This document shows positions 34,803 to 43,285 of a stretch of 64,000 nt of DNA, piece by piece. This DNA is from Dyadobacter sp. CY312 (GTDB taxonomy: Bacteria; Bacteroidota; Bacteroidia; Cytophagales; Spirosomataceae), in assembly GCF_021390535.1 (NCBI RefSeq), contig NZ_JAJUXG010000011.1:310001-374000 (forward strand), read 5' to 3'. A program made the translations under genes and the position numbers. Within the stretch, counting starts at the first letter, position 1, and the number at the start of each line of letters is the position of its first letter. The notes beneath the pieces were generated by a model that worked only from the letters and a program-made list of their open reading frames with translations, searched no databases and was not told the DNA's origin.

Positions 34803-36632
34803 ATGGAAACGCTCATCTATTTTGGAAAAGTCAACCTGTGCTGGGTGCTGTTTTATGGTTGCTACTGGTTGCTTTTCAGGAATCATACCTTTTTTCGGTG
34901 GAATCGGCTCTATCTTCTTTTCACTCTGCTTGTGTCCTTTGCAGTGCCATTGATTTCGTTTCCTGAAACAGAGGTAGTAGTAGCCATTCCGAAAGTCACG
35001 TACCTGATATCTGATGCACCGGAAATAACCGTTATCAGCACACAACCGATTCAGGAGTCATTCCCATGGAATGAAATTCTGATCGCAGTTTATTTGCTTG
35101 GTTTCACCTTTATGCTGGGCAGACTAATCGAGGGTTTGTTCAAATTGGTTAAAATCATTGCACGCAATGAGCATATTTCATTTGATGATTACACACTCAT
35201 ACTGTTACCGCACAGCCAGTCTGCCACAGGGTCATTTTCCTTTTTCAAATGGCTGATCATGAGTTACCAGGACTATACTTATCACCTGGATACGATACTA
35301 CGCCACGAAGCAGTTCACATCCGTCAGCATCACAGCATGGACGTCATGCTGATTGAGATTATTAAAACTGTATTTTGGTTCAACCCGGCATTGTGGTTTT
35401 ATAAAAAATCATTGCAGGAAATACACGAATACCTTGCTGACGAACAAGCTCCGAACAAAGACCGGTATGCCAACTTTCTGGTTTCCTACGCCCTCCACTC
35501 TCCTGTGAAAGCCCTTACCAATCATTTCTTCAATAGTTCACTTTTAAAAGCACGAATCCAAATGATCTATAAAAACCGCACATCACGCTGGCTGCTCGGG
35601 AAGTATCTGATGATCATCCCTGTACTGATATTAGTTGTTAGCCTCACTGCCGCAAAGAAACATATGTTAACTCCTGACACGACTGCTTATACAGAAGAGG
35701 TGAATGTTGGTAGAATAGAAGACGCTACAGAGCGAAAAGATGATTTTTCCCCAGAGCCGAAAGTTGAAGGTAAAATAATAGCCGAGACAGTTAGCATCAA
35801 GGGAAACATTATTAATAAAACCGGACTACCTATCCGTAACGCTACCATCGTTGTCAAGAATTCAAAAATTGGTACTTCCTCAAACCACGGCGGAAATTTC
35901 GAACTGAACAATATCCCGGCAAACAGTAAAATTGTTGTCAGCCACGTTTCTTACCAATCGGTTGAATTCGATATCGAAAAGTCAAAAAAGGAGTATTCAC
36001 TAATTCTTATACCGACGGATAACTTAATTAGCGAAGTGGTTATCGTAGGTTACGGAAGAGCCGCCTGGGCAGATAAATCAAACGAAGGAGAAAAACGTAA
36101 TTCTGATAAAAAAGAAAATGTAATCGTTGAACAAAAAGCAGAATTTCCCGGAGGTATCCTAGAAATGATGAAATACCTGGGGCGAAATATTAAGTATCCC
36201 ACGGAAGCAATGCGTGCCAATGCAAGCGGAATCGTGATCGTTTCATTTGTAGTGAATGAATACGGCAATATCCGAAAAGCAGAAGTTGTGAAAGGTTTGG
36301 GTTTTGGGCTTGATGATGAAGCAGCCAGAGTAGTTTGGACAATGCCAAAATGGAGCCCTGCAATACAAAATGGCGAAGCAGTTGCCTCACAACACACGAT
36401 TCCAATCAAATTCCAAATTGAGCAACCGAAGGAAAAAGACAAAAGACAAGGTTTTATGAATTATCAAAAGGTAGACGAAATAAAACTTGCTGATCAAACA
36501 AACCTGAAAAGGTTTAAATTTGAGTCACCTGACTCGGTCAACGTAGTAGTCGCAAAAGAGAGTGCAACTTTTATGAATTATAAGGTAGCCACGCCTACCG
36601 TTCAATACCGCTACCATAAAGTTGATGAGTAA
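34803..36632 (+). CDS. Second M56 peptidase fused to CarboxypepD and TonB C-terminal domains
   Basis: A paralogue of the preceding gene, 609 residues, 29 bases downstream. The M56 part has HEAVH at 168-172 and HEYLADE at 208-214, with identical surrounding text such as ALTNHFF and a membrane helix near 267-284. The periplasmic part has one CarboxypepD-like domain (about 330-405, GNIINKTGLPIRNATIVVKN), a TonB-box-like EVVIVGYG at 411-418, and a TonB C-terminal domain at about 440-540 (VEQKAEFPGGILEMMKYLG, MPKWSPAIQNGEAV). A tail of about 65 residues follows without a plug domain. Both zinc motifs are intact, so both copies could be active. A terminator follows. Confidence 0.86.
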   Translation: METLIYFGKVNLCWVLFYGCYWLLFRNHTFFRWNRLYLLFTLLVSFAVPLISFPETEVVVAIPKVTYLISDAPEITVISTQPIQESFPWNEILIAVYLLGFTFMLGRLIEGLFKLVKIIARNEHISFDDYTLILLPHSQSATGSFSFFKWLIMSYQDYTYHLDTILRHEAVHIRQHHSMDVMLIEIIKTVFWFNPALWFYKKSLQEIHEYLADEQAPNKDRYANFLVSYALHSPVKALTNHFFNSSLLKARIQMIYKNRTSRWLLGKYLMIIPVLILVVSLTAAKKHMLTPDTTAYTEEVNVGRIEDATERKDDFSPEPKVEGKIIAETVSIKGNIINKTGLPIRNATIVVKNSKIGTSSNHGGNFELNNIPANSKIVVSHVSYQSVEFDIEKSKKEYSLILIPTDNLISEVVIVGYGRAAWADKSNEGEKRNSDKKENVIVEQKAEFPGGILEMMKYLGRNIKYPTEAMRANASGIVIVSFVVNEYGNIRKAEVVKGLGFGLDDEAARVVWTMPKWSPAIQNGEAVASQHTIPIKFQIEQPKEKDKRQGFMNYQKVDEIKLADQTNLKRFKFESPDSVNVVVAKESATFMNYKVATPTVQYRYHKVDE

Positions 36633-36692
36633 GCTTATTTCTGCAAATCATCTTAGACACGATTTAAATTCTCCAACCTATCAGTCATTTAG

Positions 36693-36725
36693 AATGCCCG
36701 TCTCGCAAGAGTTTGGGCATTTTTT
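36693..36725 (+). terminator. Terminator of the M56-TonB operon
   Basis: AATGCCC (36693-36699) pairs with GGGCATT (36715-36721), with an inner CTC/GAG stem and T residues to 36725. Confidence 0.8.
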
Positions 36726-36786
36726 GCTTTATTAAGATTACTGCAATTGTTTCAATATTTTTGTCCTTTCCTAAATTTCCTAAATC

Positions 36787-37812
36787 ATGGCATTATTGAA
36801 AGCAGCAATTATAGGTGGCGGGCATATAGCGAATCAGAATCACATTCCGGCTCTGAAAGCTTTAAACGAACAGGTAGAAATTATAGCCGTTTGCAGTCGT
36901 GATATTAATAAGGCACGTGCACTGGCCAATAACCATAACATCCCGTTTGCATACGATAACGCCGGCGAAATGTTTAATCAGGAGCAAAAACCGGATTTGA
37001 TCGTCAACTGTACAGCCAACAATCTGCATTATGCTTACACCATGCAGGCACTCGAAAACGGCTGCCATGTGCTCTGCGAAAAACCGCCTGCCATGAACGC
37101 GAAGCAAGCTCGTGAAATGGCTGATCTTGCAAAATTGAAAGGATTGGTTTTAGCCTACAATTTCCAACGCAGACAGAGCTCAGAATACGCCTTATTGAAG
37201 AGATATCAGAACGAGGGGCAGTTGGGCGGCATATACCACATCAAGGCAACTTACCTGCGTCGCCGGGGTATACCAGGCTGGGGAAATTTCACAAACAAAA
37301 CCATTCAGGGCGGTGGTGCATTGATTGACCTCGGCGTGCACATTCTCGACCTCGCACTTGACCTGACAAATTATCAGATTCCCGATAAAATTGTAGCCAA
37401 TGCTTATGACTTTATCGGTAAAGCAGGAGGCAAAGGATTAAAAGGTGTCTGGGATCCATCCAAGTTCGAGGTTGAGGATGCAGTCTTTGCACATCTTTCA
37501 TTCCCCAACAACGTCAGTATTTCACTTTCCTGTTCTTTTGCACTGAATACGAAGGAGGCTGAAAGTGTCAACCTTGAAGTTTTCGGAAATAAGGGAGGAG
37601 CAATTTTAAATCCATTGTCGATCCATACAGAAATTGCTGGCGAACTGGCGGATATTCATTTCTCGCACCTGGAACAAGCAGATAATCAACTTCAAAATAC
37701 CATCGCTTTTCTTGATTTGGTATCAGGCAAACAAAGCAACATTTGTAATGGAGAAGAAGGTGCTGTTTTGCAGGAGATCGTTGAAAGGATCTACCTCAGT
37801 GCGGAGCAGTAA
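36787..37812 (+). CDS. Gfo/Idh/MocA-family oxidoreductase
   Basis: The 341-residue cytoplasmic protein has the N-terminal NAD(P)-binding fold (KAAIIGGGHIANQNHIPALK) and the family's active-site Lys motif CHVLCEKPPAMNAKQAREMA. The second domain contains GWGNFTNKTIQGGGALIDLG followed by VHILDLALDL, where the Asp and His are catalytic in family members. These enzymes act on sugars or inositols, and the substrate cannot be read here. It is flanked by its own terminator and lies convergent to exbD. Confidence 0.9.
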   Translation: MALLKAAIIGGGHIANQNHIPALKALNEQVEIIAVCSRDINKARALANNHNIPFAYDNAGEMFNQEQKPDLIVNCTANNLHYAYTMQALENGCHVLCEKPPAMNAKQAREMADLAKLKGLVLAYNFQRRQSSEYALLKRYQNEGQLGGIYHIKATYLRRRGIPGWGNFTNKTIQGGGALIDLGVHILDLALDLTNYQIPDKIVANAYDFIGKAGGKGLKGVWDPSKFEVEDAVFAHLSFPNNVSISLSCSFALNTKEAESVNLEVFGNKGGAILNPLSIHTEIAGELADIHFSHLEQADNQLQNTIAFLDLVSGKQSNICNGEEGAVLQEIVERIYLSAEQ

Positions 37813-37833
37813 TATTGGTAATACGCAGCAACG

Positions 37834-37872
37834 AAAAACGCCCTGTGAATATACAATTCACAAGGCGTTTTT
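37834..37872. terminator. Bidirectional terminator between the oxidoreductase and exbD
   Basis: AAAAACGCC and TGTGAAT on the left pair with ATTCACA and GGCGTTTTT on the right, with one mismatch and a five-base loop. Both ends carry A/T runs, so it can serve both convergent genes. Confidence 0.85.
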
Positions 37873-37938
37873 TATTTGATAACAATCGGCTCTTCGTTTC
37901 ATCCCCGTTCTGACCGCTAAAACGCGTTCAGTCCGGTT

Positions 37939-38331
37939 TTACTTCGCAGTGGCCATTACCATTTTAATATCCTGCTTGGCACCAAGTTCCAGTACATCCA
38001 CCAGATCCTGAACAGCCAGGTTTTTATCAACTCTTAAAACAATGGTACGGTCTTCTACTCCTGCAAATATTGTTTGTAATTCTGTTTCCAGTCTTTCAAA
38101 GGGAATCGGTTCTTTATCGATGTAGTAAACCTTTTTATCGTCAATAGATAACGTAATCTGTTTCTTGTACATCTGCTGCGTAGCCGATGCTTTTGGAAGC
38201 ATCAGTTTGATTACGTTCGGATTCGACATTGTTGAAATGATCAAAAAGAACAGCAGAAGAAAAAACATAATATCGTTGAGCGAGTGCGTGAACACTTCCG
38301 GCGCAAACCGGGCCTTACGACGTATTTTCAT
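37939..38331 (-). CDS. exbD: ExbD/TolR-family biopolymer transport protein
   Basis: The 130-residue protein has a short cytoplasmic start (MKIRRKARFAPEVFTHSLND), one membrane helix IMFFLLLFFLIISTM with the family's Asp just before it, and a periplasmic domain (SIDDKKVYYIDKEPIPFERL). With ExbB it energises TonB from the proton gradient. Here this is notable because a SusC receptor and several proteins with TonB C-terminal domains are encoded nearby. The gene follows exbB by 68 bases on the same strand. Confidence 0.92.
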   Translation of the reverse strand: MKIRRKARFAPEVFTHSLNDIMFFLLLFFLIISTMSNPNVIKLMLPKASATQQMYKKQITLSIDDKKVYYIDKEPIPFERLETELQTIFAGVEDRTIVLRVDKNLAVQDLVDVLELGAKQDIKMVMATAK

Positions 38332-38399
38332 GTGAGAATATTCAATATGTGAATGATATAACGAGCGAATACATCAGTATTCACTCACTTCCGAATGTA

Positions 38400-39080
38400 T
38401 TATTTTGATGCTACCGGCTTTTGAAGCACATCAAGGAAATCGGAAGCAGCCATTTGCAGTTTCAAAGCAAAGCGGTCGATTTTCATATTCAGCATGTGAT
38501 ATCCTGCATAGGCGATCAAACCGATGATCAGACCAGAACCGGAAGTGATCATTTTTTCATACATACCACCGGCAATGGTACTGATATTGAAGTCATTTGA
38601 AATCGATATGTCGTAGAAAATACGGATGATACCGGAAATCGTACCCACAAAACCTAACATAGGCGCTATACCTGCAATAACCCCAAGGTATGGCAAATTG
38701 CCTTCCATACGTTGAATTTCAATCTGACTAGCGTTTTCTATTGTTGTTTCAATGTCTTTAATCGGGTAACCGATGCGACCAATGGCGCGTTCCAGAATAC
38801 GTCCTGTTGCGTTACGTTGGTTGCGGCACGACGACTCCGCCGATTTAAGATTTCCCTGCTGAATAAAATCCTTTACGTTGTCTACAAATTGAGGATCTAT
38901 TTTTCCATTGGCACCAATTCCCAAAAACCGTTCGATGATCAGGAACAGTGTACCCAAAAACAACAGTCCAAGCGGAAGCATTACCCAGCCGCCCTTTGCA
39001 AGCAGGTCAATAATAGATAGCCCTTCAGCAGCAACGGGCGCAGCCAAAGTAGAGTCAGTAAGTGCTTGTAGAAGCATCAT
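38400..39080 (-). CDS. exbB: ExbB/TolQ-family proton channel
   Basis: The 226-residue protein has three membrane helices in ExbB arrangement: one near residues 30-50 (GGWVMLPLGLLFLGTLFLII), two C-terminal (LPYLGVIAGIAPMLGFVGTI, quoted; and GLIIGLIAYAGYHML). The motif GxxxxLGFxGTIxG and the long cytoplasmic loop between are typical. It forms the proton-driven motor complex with ExbD. It is divergent from the copper-locus genes, and a minus-strand TATATTTG element lies about 105 bases upstream. Confidence 0.93.
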   Translation of the reverse strand: MMLLQALTDSTLAAPVAAEGLSIIDLLAKGGWVMLPLGLLFLGTLFLIIERFLGIGANGKIDPQFVDNVKDFIQQGNLKSAESSCRNQRNATGRILERAIGRIGYPIKDIETTIENASQIEIQRMEGNLPYLGVIAGIAPMLGFVGTISGIIRIFYDISISNDFNISTIAGGMYEKMITSGSGLIIGLIAYAGYHMLNMKIDRFALKLQMAASDFLDVLQKPVASK

Positions 39081-39184
39081 ATAAATGTGAAAGTGAATGG
39101 TTAAGCTAAATAAAAAGGGGTTTACCCGGCCTTAAAACAACTTTGAACATAAACGGACTAAATTGACCGTTATTGTTTAAAGGG

Positions 39185-39192
39185 CAAATATA
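39185..39192 (-). promoter_or_regulatory. Candidate -7 element for exbB
   Basis: The minus strand reads TATATTTG, a full TAnnTTTG match 105 bases before the exbB start. A TTG lies 25 bases further upstream, which is too far for a good -33. Confidence 0.4.
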
Positions 39193-39298
39193 GGGAAATT
39201 ACTCTTCGCGCGTAATCCAACCCTCTTTTACGTTCTTATTAATTCCAACGATTTAGGAGAAATCTTACAACTATCGTCAACCGTATCCAATCCATACA

Positions 39299-39306
39299 TA
39301 CCTTTG
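39299..39306 (+). promoter_or_regulatory. Candidate -7 element for the first Cys-motif gene
   Basis: TACCTTTG matches the TAnnTTTG consensus. It ends 42 bases before the ATG at 39349 and overlaps the longer ORF start at 39304, which argues for the downstream start. Confidence 0.45.
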
Positions 39307-39348
39307 TGGCTGAATACGCACATCGGTGTTTGGTTCGTTAAAGTCAAT

Positions 39349-39744
39349 ATGAAAGCTTCTGTAAAACAATGTATAGCCCTTAGCCTTCTTGGCCTGATGC
39401 TTGTGAAAGCATGGGTGATTCCGTTGTTGTACCTTGACTTCGAGATAAGACGCGATTACATTGTTGCCAATCTCTGCGAAAACCGTAATCGCCCTCAGCT
39501 GAATTGTAACGGTAAATGTTACCTGGCCAAACGTATTGCCGAAACAAAAAAACAGGAAGAACGCCAGGCCGAGCAAAATTACATGGCCAGTCTGATATAC
39601 CAGGTTATGGATGTGAAGGAGCACCATTATTTCCCGGCGCCTACCCTTTCGTTCGAAATTCCGTTAAATCTTTCTTTTGATTACAAATCTCCATTTTCGG
39701 CATCCTCTGTTGTCGATGACATTTTCCATCCTCCTCTCGGATAG
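39349..39744 (+). CDS. Small membrane protein with LCENR-RPQLNCNGKCYLAK motif (copy 1)
   Basis: This 131-residue protein is not of a family I can name. It starts with a membrane helix (residues 8-28) and then has LCENRNRPQLNCNGKCYLAK, with cysteines at 43, 53 and 57. A charged helix (KRIAETKKQEERQAEQ) and a C-terminus rich in Pro and Phe follow (YKSPFSASS, ending HPPLG). The Cys spacing C-x9-C-x3-C suggests metal or disulfide chemistry outside the membrane. A paralogue lies at 42768 and each copy stands before an MbnP-MbnH pair, so a role in that copper system is inferred. The ATG at 39349 is preferred to the ORF start at 39304, which overlaps a -7 element. Confidence 0.8.
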   Translation: MKASVKQCIALSLLGLMLVKAWVIPLLYLDFEIRRDYIVANLCENRNRPQLNCNGKCYLAKRIAETKKQEERQAEQNYMASLIYQVMDVKEHHYFPAPTLSFEIPLNLSFDYKSPFSASSVVDDIFHPPLG

Positions 39745-39853
39745 CAACTTACTGCTATTGCCAATGCTTTAAACCAAAAGCATTTAATTCTATTTTATTT
39801 ATACCAAGTTTATAATTAACCTTCGTTACAAGGTTGATCATATCTCATTTACT

Positions 39854-40684
39854 ATGAAAAATATTTTCTCAGGATATGCTGGTCTCGTTCTGGCGTTGTT
39901 ATCCCTCTTTGCATTAAGCTCATGTTCCGATTCCAGTGAAATTACAGAACCAATTCCGGTAACAGAAGGAGGAAAATTAAGAATTGAATTCGATAACGTA
40001 GTTGGAGACAAAAACCTGGTTTTGAATAGCGTAAGCTATGTAAATGCAACCAAAGAGGATTTTGTTGTGACAAAATTCAACTACTTTATTTCAAATATAA
40101 AACTGACCAAAACCGACGGAACCATCTTCACCGTTCCTCAGGATTCGAGTTATTTTCTGATCAAAGAAGATGTAAAAGCCAGCCAGTTTGTGACGCTGAA
40201 TAACGTTCCTTATGGTGATTATAAAGCCGTGGAATTTATGGTTGGTGTGGACAGTCTGAGAAACACTGCACCGCTTGAAAAAAGAAAAGGTGTTCTGGAT
40301 CCTGGTGGATCAATGTTGGAAGATGGTATGTACTGGCTTTGGAATTCAGGATATATTTTTCTCAAACTGGAAGGAACATCATCCAAAGGAAATCCTGTAA
40401 ATAACAAATTTTACTACCACATCGGTCTGTTTGGCGGTTACAGTGAGAAAACTGTAAACAACACCCGTGTTGTGAAGGTAGATTTTGGCAACTTAAAGGC
40501 TTCTGTAACCGATAAAGCTACTCCCGAAGTCCATCTGTTGGTAGATGTTTTGAAAGTTTTCGACGGACCAGGTACGAACGTGAGTATAGAACAATTCAAC
40601 AGCATCATGGGGGGACAGCAGGAAAAATCACAACAGGTGGCCAACAACTATGCCGAAATGTTCTCTCTGGATCATATTCACTAA
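39854..40684 (+). CDS. mbnP: MbnP-family lipoprotein (copy 1)
   Basis: MbnP proteins are periplasmic or surface copper-binding partners of MbnH. In the methanotroph protein a tryptophan is oxidised to kynurenine to build the copper site. This 276-residue copy has a lipoprotein signal ending ALSSC (Cys24) and the family motifs FNYFISNIKLTKTDG, MVGVDSLRN and GMYWLWNSGYIFLKLEG with Trp161 and Trp163, then YYHIGLFGG. It ends AEMFSLDHIH, a His-containing tail typical of the family. MbnH follows after 15 bases. Confidence 0.86.
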   Translation: MKNIFSGYAGLVLALLSLFALSSCSDSSEITEPIPVTEGGKLRIEFDNVVGDKNLVLNSVSYVNATKEDFVVTKFNYFISNIKLTKTDGTIFTVPQDSSYFLIKEDVKASQFVTLNNVPYGDYKAVEFMVGVDSLRNTAPLEKRKGVLDPGGSMLEDGMYWLWNSGYIFLKLEGTSSKGNPVNNKFYYHIGLFGGYSEKTVNNTRVVKVDFGNLKASVTDKATPEVHLLVDVLKVFDGPGTNVSIEQFNSIMGGQQEKSQQVANNYAEMFSLDHIH

Positions 40685-40699
40685 CTGCCGGGCTGATAG

Positions 40700-41815
40700 A
40701 TGAGAACAAAAAATACAAAATCCGGCTGGTATCTGTTGATGTTATGTGCACTTGCATTGTCAGTAATGTCATGTGGCAAAGAAACAGAGGAACCAGACCC
40801 TGAACCAACCGGCCCAACACCCGTGGTTTGGAAAAAACCAGCTCACTTTCCTGATCCGGTATATGACCTTTCCAGAAATCCACTTACCGAAGAAGGGATT
40901 GAGCTTGGCCGTTTTCTGTTCTATGATGGTATTCTGTCCCGAACCAACCAGATTGGCTGTGGTACCTGTCACCAACAACAGGCCGCATTCACACATCACG
41001 GGCATGAGCTTAGCCATGGCGTTGACGATCTTCTTGGAACCCGAAATTCGCCGGCAGTTCAGAATATGGCATGGAGTACTTCCTTTTTCTGGGATGGCGG
41101 TGTGCACGATATGGATCTTGTTCCTTTCAACCCGATTGAGAACCCTGTTGAAATGGATCTAAGGGTAACTGCCGCTATGGAAAAGCTGCGCAAAACACCA
41201 CTCGCGACTTCCAAAATACCTGTCAATTACCCCAAGATGTTCAAAGCAGCTTTTGGAACAGAAGAAATCAACAGCGAAAGAATGATGAAAGCTTTGTCCC
41301 AATTCATGATGACGATGGTTTCGGCAGCTTCAAAATATGATTACTTCAAAGGTGGGGATGCCAACGCGCTGAACGCTCAGGAGAAAGAAGGAATGGTATT
41401 GTTTCAAAAGAATTGCAGTTCCTGCCATGAGGGCGAGCTGTTTACAAATCAGAGTTTTCGAAACAATGGCTTAATGCCTATGCGAATTGACGACAAAGGC
41501 CGTGGTGCTATTACCGGAAATGCTGTGGACAATTACAAGTTCAAAGTACCGTCACTCCGGAATGTGGGCGTAACGGCTCCGTATATGCACGACGGCCGTT
41601 ACCATACGCTGGAAGAAGTACTTGACCATTACACCGACAGTGTTCAAAACTCTGCAACGCTTGATCCTCTACTCGTCCAACAAAATGGCAAAACGGGTAT
41701 TCCGCTCACAGCCTCAGAAAAACAATCGCTTATTGCTTTTTTGAGGACACTGAATGATGAACAATTTATCCGCGAAGCCAAACTGTCAGATCCAGGCATA
41801 GGAAATGCCCTTTAA
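40700..41815 (+). CDS. mbnH: MbnH-like di-heme peroxidase (copy 1)
   Basis: This 371-residue lipoprotein (signal ending SVMSC, Cys25) belongs to the bacterial cytochrome c peroxidase/MauG superfamily. It binds two c-type hemes at Cys87-Cys90-His91 (CGTCH) and Cys239-Cys242-His243 (CSSCH). FWDGGVHDMDLVPFNPIENP and the late VTAPYMHDGRYHTLEEVLDH are family motifs. MauG-like members oxidise a protein partner at long range; in MbnH this is the MbnP tryptophan. The gene pair with MbnP, separated by 15 bases, supports that role over a simple H2O2 peroxidase. Confidence 0.9.
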   Translation: MRTKNTKSGWYLLMLCALALSVMSCGKETEEPDPEPTGPTPVVWKKPAHFPDPVYDLSRNPLTEEGIELGRFLFYDGILSRTNQIGCGTCHQQQAAFTHHGHELSHGVDDLLGTRNSPAVQNMAWSTSFFWDGGVHDMDLVPFNPIENPVEMDLRVTAAMEKLRKTPLATSKIPVNYPKMFKAAFGTEEINSERMMKALSQFMMTMVSAASKYDYFKGGDANALNAQEKEGMVLFQKNCSSCHEGELFTNQSFRNNGLMPMRIDDKGRGAITGNAVDNYKFKVPSLRNVGVTAPYMHDGRYHTLEEVLDHYTDSVQNSATLDPLLVQQNGKTGIPLTASEKQSLIAFLRTLNDEQFIREAKLSDPGIGNAL

Positions 41816-41840
41816 CAATCAGTTTTTTTAATTTAAAATA

Positions 41841-42749
41841 ATGAAAATCAGATATATATTTTGCCTGCTGTTTACATTAACAGTATTCAATACCCGTGCG
41901 TGCGATATATGCGGCTGCGCCAATAGCGGTGCCTATTTCGGGCTTTTACCACAATCGAACAAATCCTTAATTGGCGTAAGATACCAGAGACTAAACTTCG
42001 TAACGCACCCAGACAGCAAGGTACTTCGCACCGAAGAGAACTTCAATGTAGCCGAATTGTATGCACGTTTCTTCCCGATCAAAAGAGTGCAGGTAATGGC
42101 TTTCCTCCCTTACCGCACTGATCAGCAGGTTACTTCTGCGGACGTAAAAAAACAGAATGGCTTTGGAGATGCGACCGTTCTCGCCAACTACAATGTGCTT
42201 AATACACTGATGGACAAGGAAAATTCCGGTGCTTTTACGCATACTTTGCTCGTTGGCGGGGGAATTAAACTACCTACCGGAAAATTCAAATTCGATGAAA
42301 ACAATCCGTTGCAGGTTGCCAATGCCAATTTTCAGTTAGGAACAGGAAGTACGGATTTTATCCTGAATGCATTTTATACCTTGAACAAAGGCGACTGGGG
42401 ATTGGCTACGAATGTTTCCCGTAAGTTCAACACCACCAACTCGCAGGATTACAAATTTGGCAACCAGCTTTTTGGTACGGTGGATCTCTACAAATCATTC
42501 CGAATTGGTAAAGTTTCATTAACACCGAGCGTAGGTTTTTATGCTGAAAACGCTGAACACGGAACACAACACGGAGAAGTTCTGGATCTCACAGGTGGAA
42601 GATTACTAAATGGCACTGCTGGTGTAACGCTCTTCACCGATCGATTTACATTGGGTGTAAATGCACAAAAACCGATTACTCAGAAAAGTTCTTCGGGTCA
42701 CGTTGTGGCAAAGGAGCGGATTCTTGTTCAACTGGGCTTCTTATTTTAA
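41841..42749 (+). CDS. Outer-membrane beta-barrel protein with mature N-terminal CDICGC
   Basis: This 302-residue protein has a signal peptide ending NTRA, after which the mature end would begin CDICGCANSGAYFGLLPQ, with Cys21, Cys24 and Cys26. The rest is a beta-barrel (FIGVRYQRL-type strands, here LIGVRYQRLNF; TLLVGGGIKLPTGKFKF; the last strand ILVQLGFLF ends in Phe, as needed for barrel insertion). It resembles transport or alcohol-degradation-like porins of Bacteroidota copper loci, but I cannot name a function. It sits between the two MbnP-MbnH modules, 25 bases after the first, so a role in copper passage across the outer membrane is an inference. Confidence 0.75.
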   Translation: MKIRYIFCLLFTLTVFNTRACDICGCANSGAYFGLLPQSNKSLIGVRYQRLNFVTHPDSKVLRTEENFNVAELYARFFPIKRVQVMAFLPYRTDQQVTSADVKKQNGFGDATVLANYNVLNTLMDKENSGAFTHTLLVGGGIKLPTGKFKFDENNPLQVANANFQLGTGSTDFILNAFYTLNKGDWGLATNVSRKFNTTNSQDYKFGNQLFGTVDLYKSFRIGKVSLTPSVGFYAENAEHGTQHGEVLDLTGGRLLNGTAGVTLFTDRFTLGVNAQKPITQKSSSGHVVAKERILVQLGFLF

Positions 42750-42767
42750 GAAGGGAAAAATAATCTA

Positions 42768-43142
42768 ATGCGTTCACTTATAGCCTCCTTATTGCTTTTT
42801 GCAATTATGCTACCCACACTTAGTCCGTGGGGAACGGTGGCGTATTTTCATGTAAACCGAAATTACATTGCCAAGGTACTCTGCGAAAATCGGGATCGCC
42901 CACAGCTTAACTGCAACGGCAAGTGTTATCTGGCAAAAAAACTAAAACAGCAGCAGGATAAAAAAGACAAAGAGACAACCGAACGTGTTTCCAACACTGC
43001 TGTTGCTCATTTGTTCTATCTTTCGGTGTCACATTTCTTGTTTGTGCCTGATTGTTTTATTCAAAAGATCAAACCTGTTTTCGGTTATCTGATCTGCATT
43101 TATAGCTCGCCAGTCTCCGGCCTGCTTCGTCCGCCACAATAG
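42768..43142 (+). CDS. Small membrane protein with LCENR-RPQLNCNGKCYLAK motif (copy 2)
   Basis: The 124-residue paralogue of the protein at 39349. It starts with a hydrophobic helix (LIASLLLFAIMLPTLSPWG), then LCENRDRPQLNCNGKCYLAK, with Cys39, Cys49 and Cys53, followed by a Lys/Gln-rich helix. It ends YSSPVSGLLRPPQ, like copy 1 (both have Y-x-S-P-x-S and a final Pro-Pro). Its only other cysteines are in the C-terminal region (PDCF and ICIY). The strict conservation of the 20-residue motif between otherwise diverged copies shows that it is the functional core. It begins 18 bases after the barrel gene. Confidence 0.8.
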   Translation: MRSLIASLLLFAIMLPTLSPWGTVAYFHVNRNYIAKVLCENRDRPQLNCNGKCYLAKKLKQQQDKKDKETTERVSNTAVAHLFYLSVSHFLFVPDCFIQKIKPVFGYLICIYSSPVSGLLRPPQ

Positions 43143-43285
43143 CCGACTTTCTAATCTTCTATTTCTGAATACTCAGGTTGCAGTGATCCTGCTTTAAGGA
43201 TATTCACGTCAATACAACACAGTTTTTCAGCTGTGGCAAATCTCTATTTTAATCCAAATCGGTTTTTAACCATAAAATATTAATC

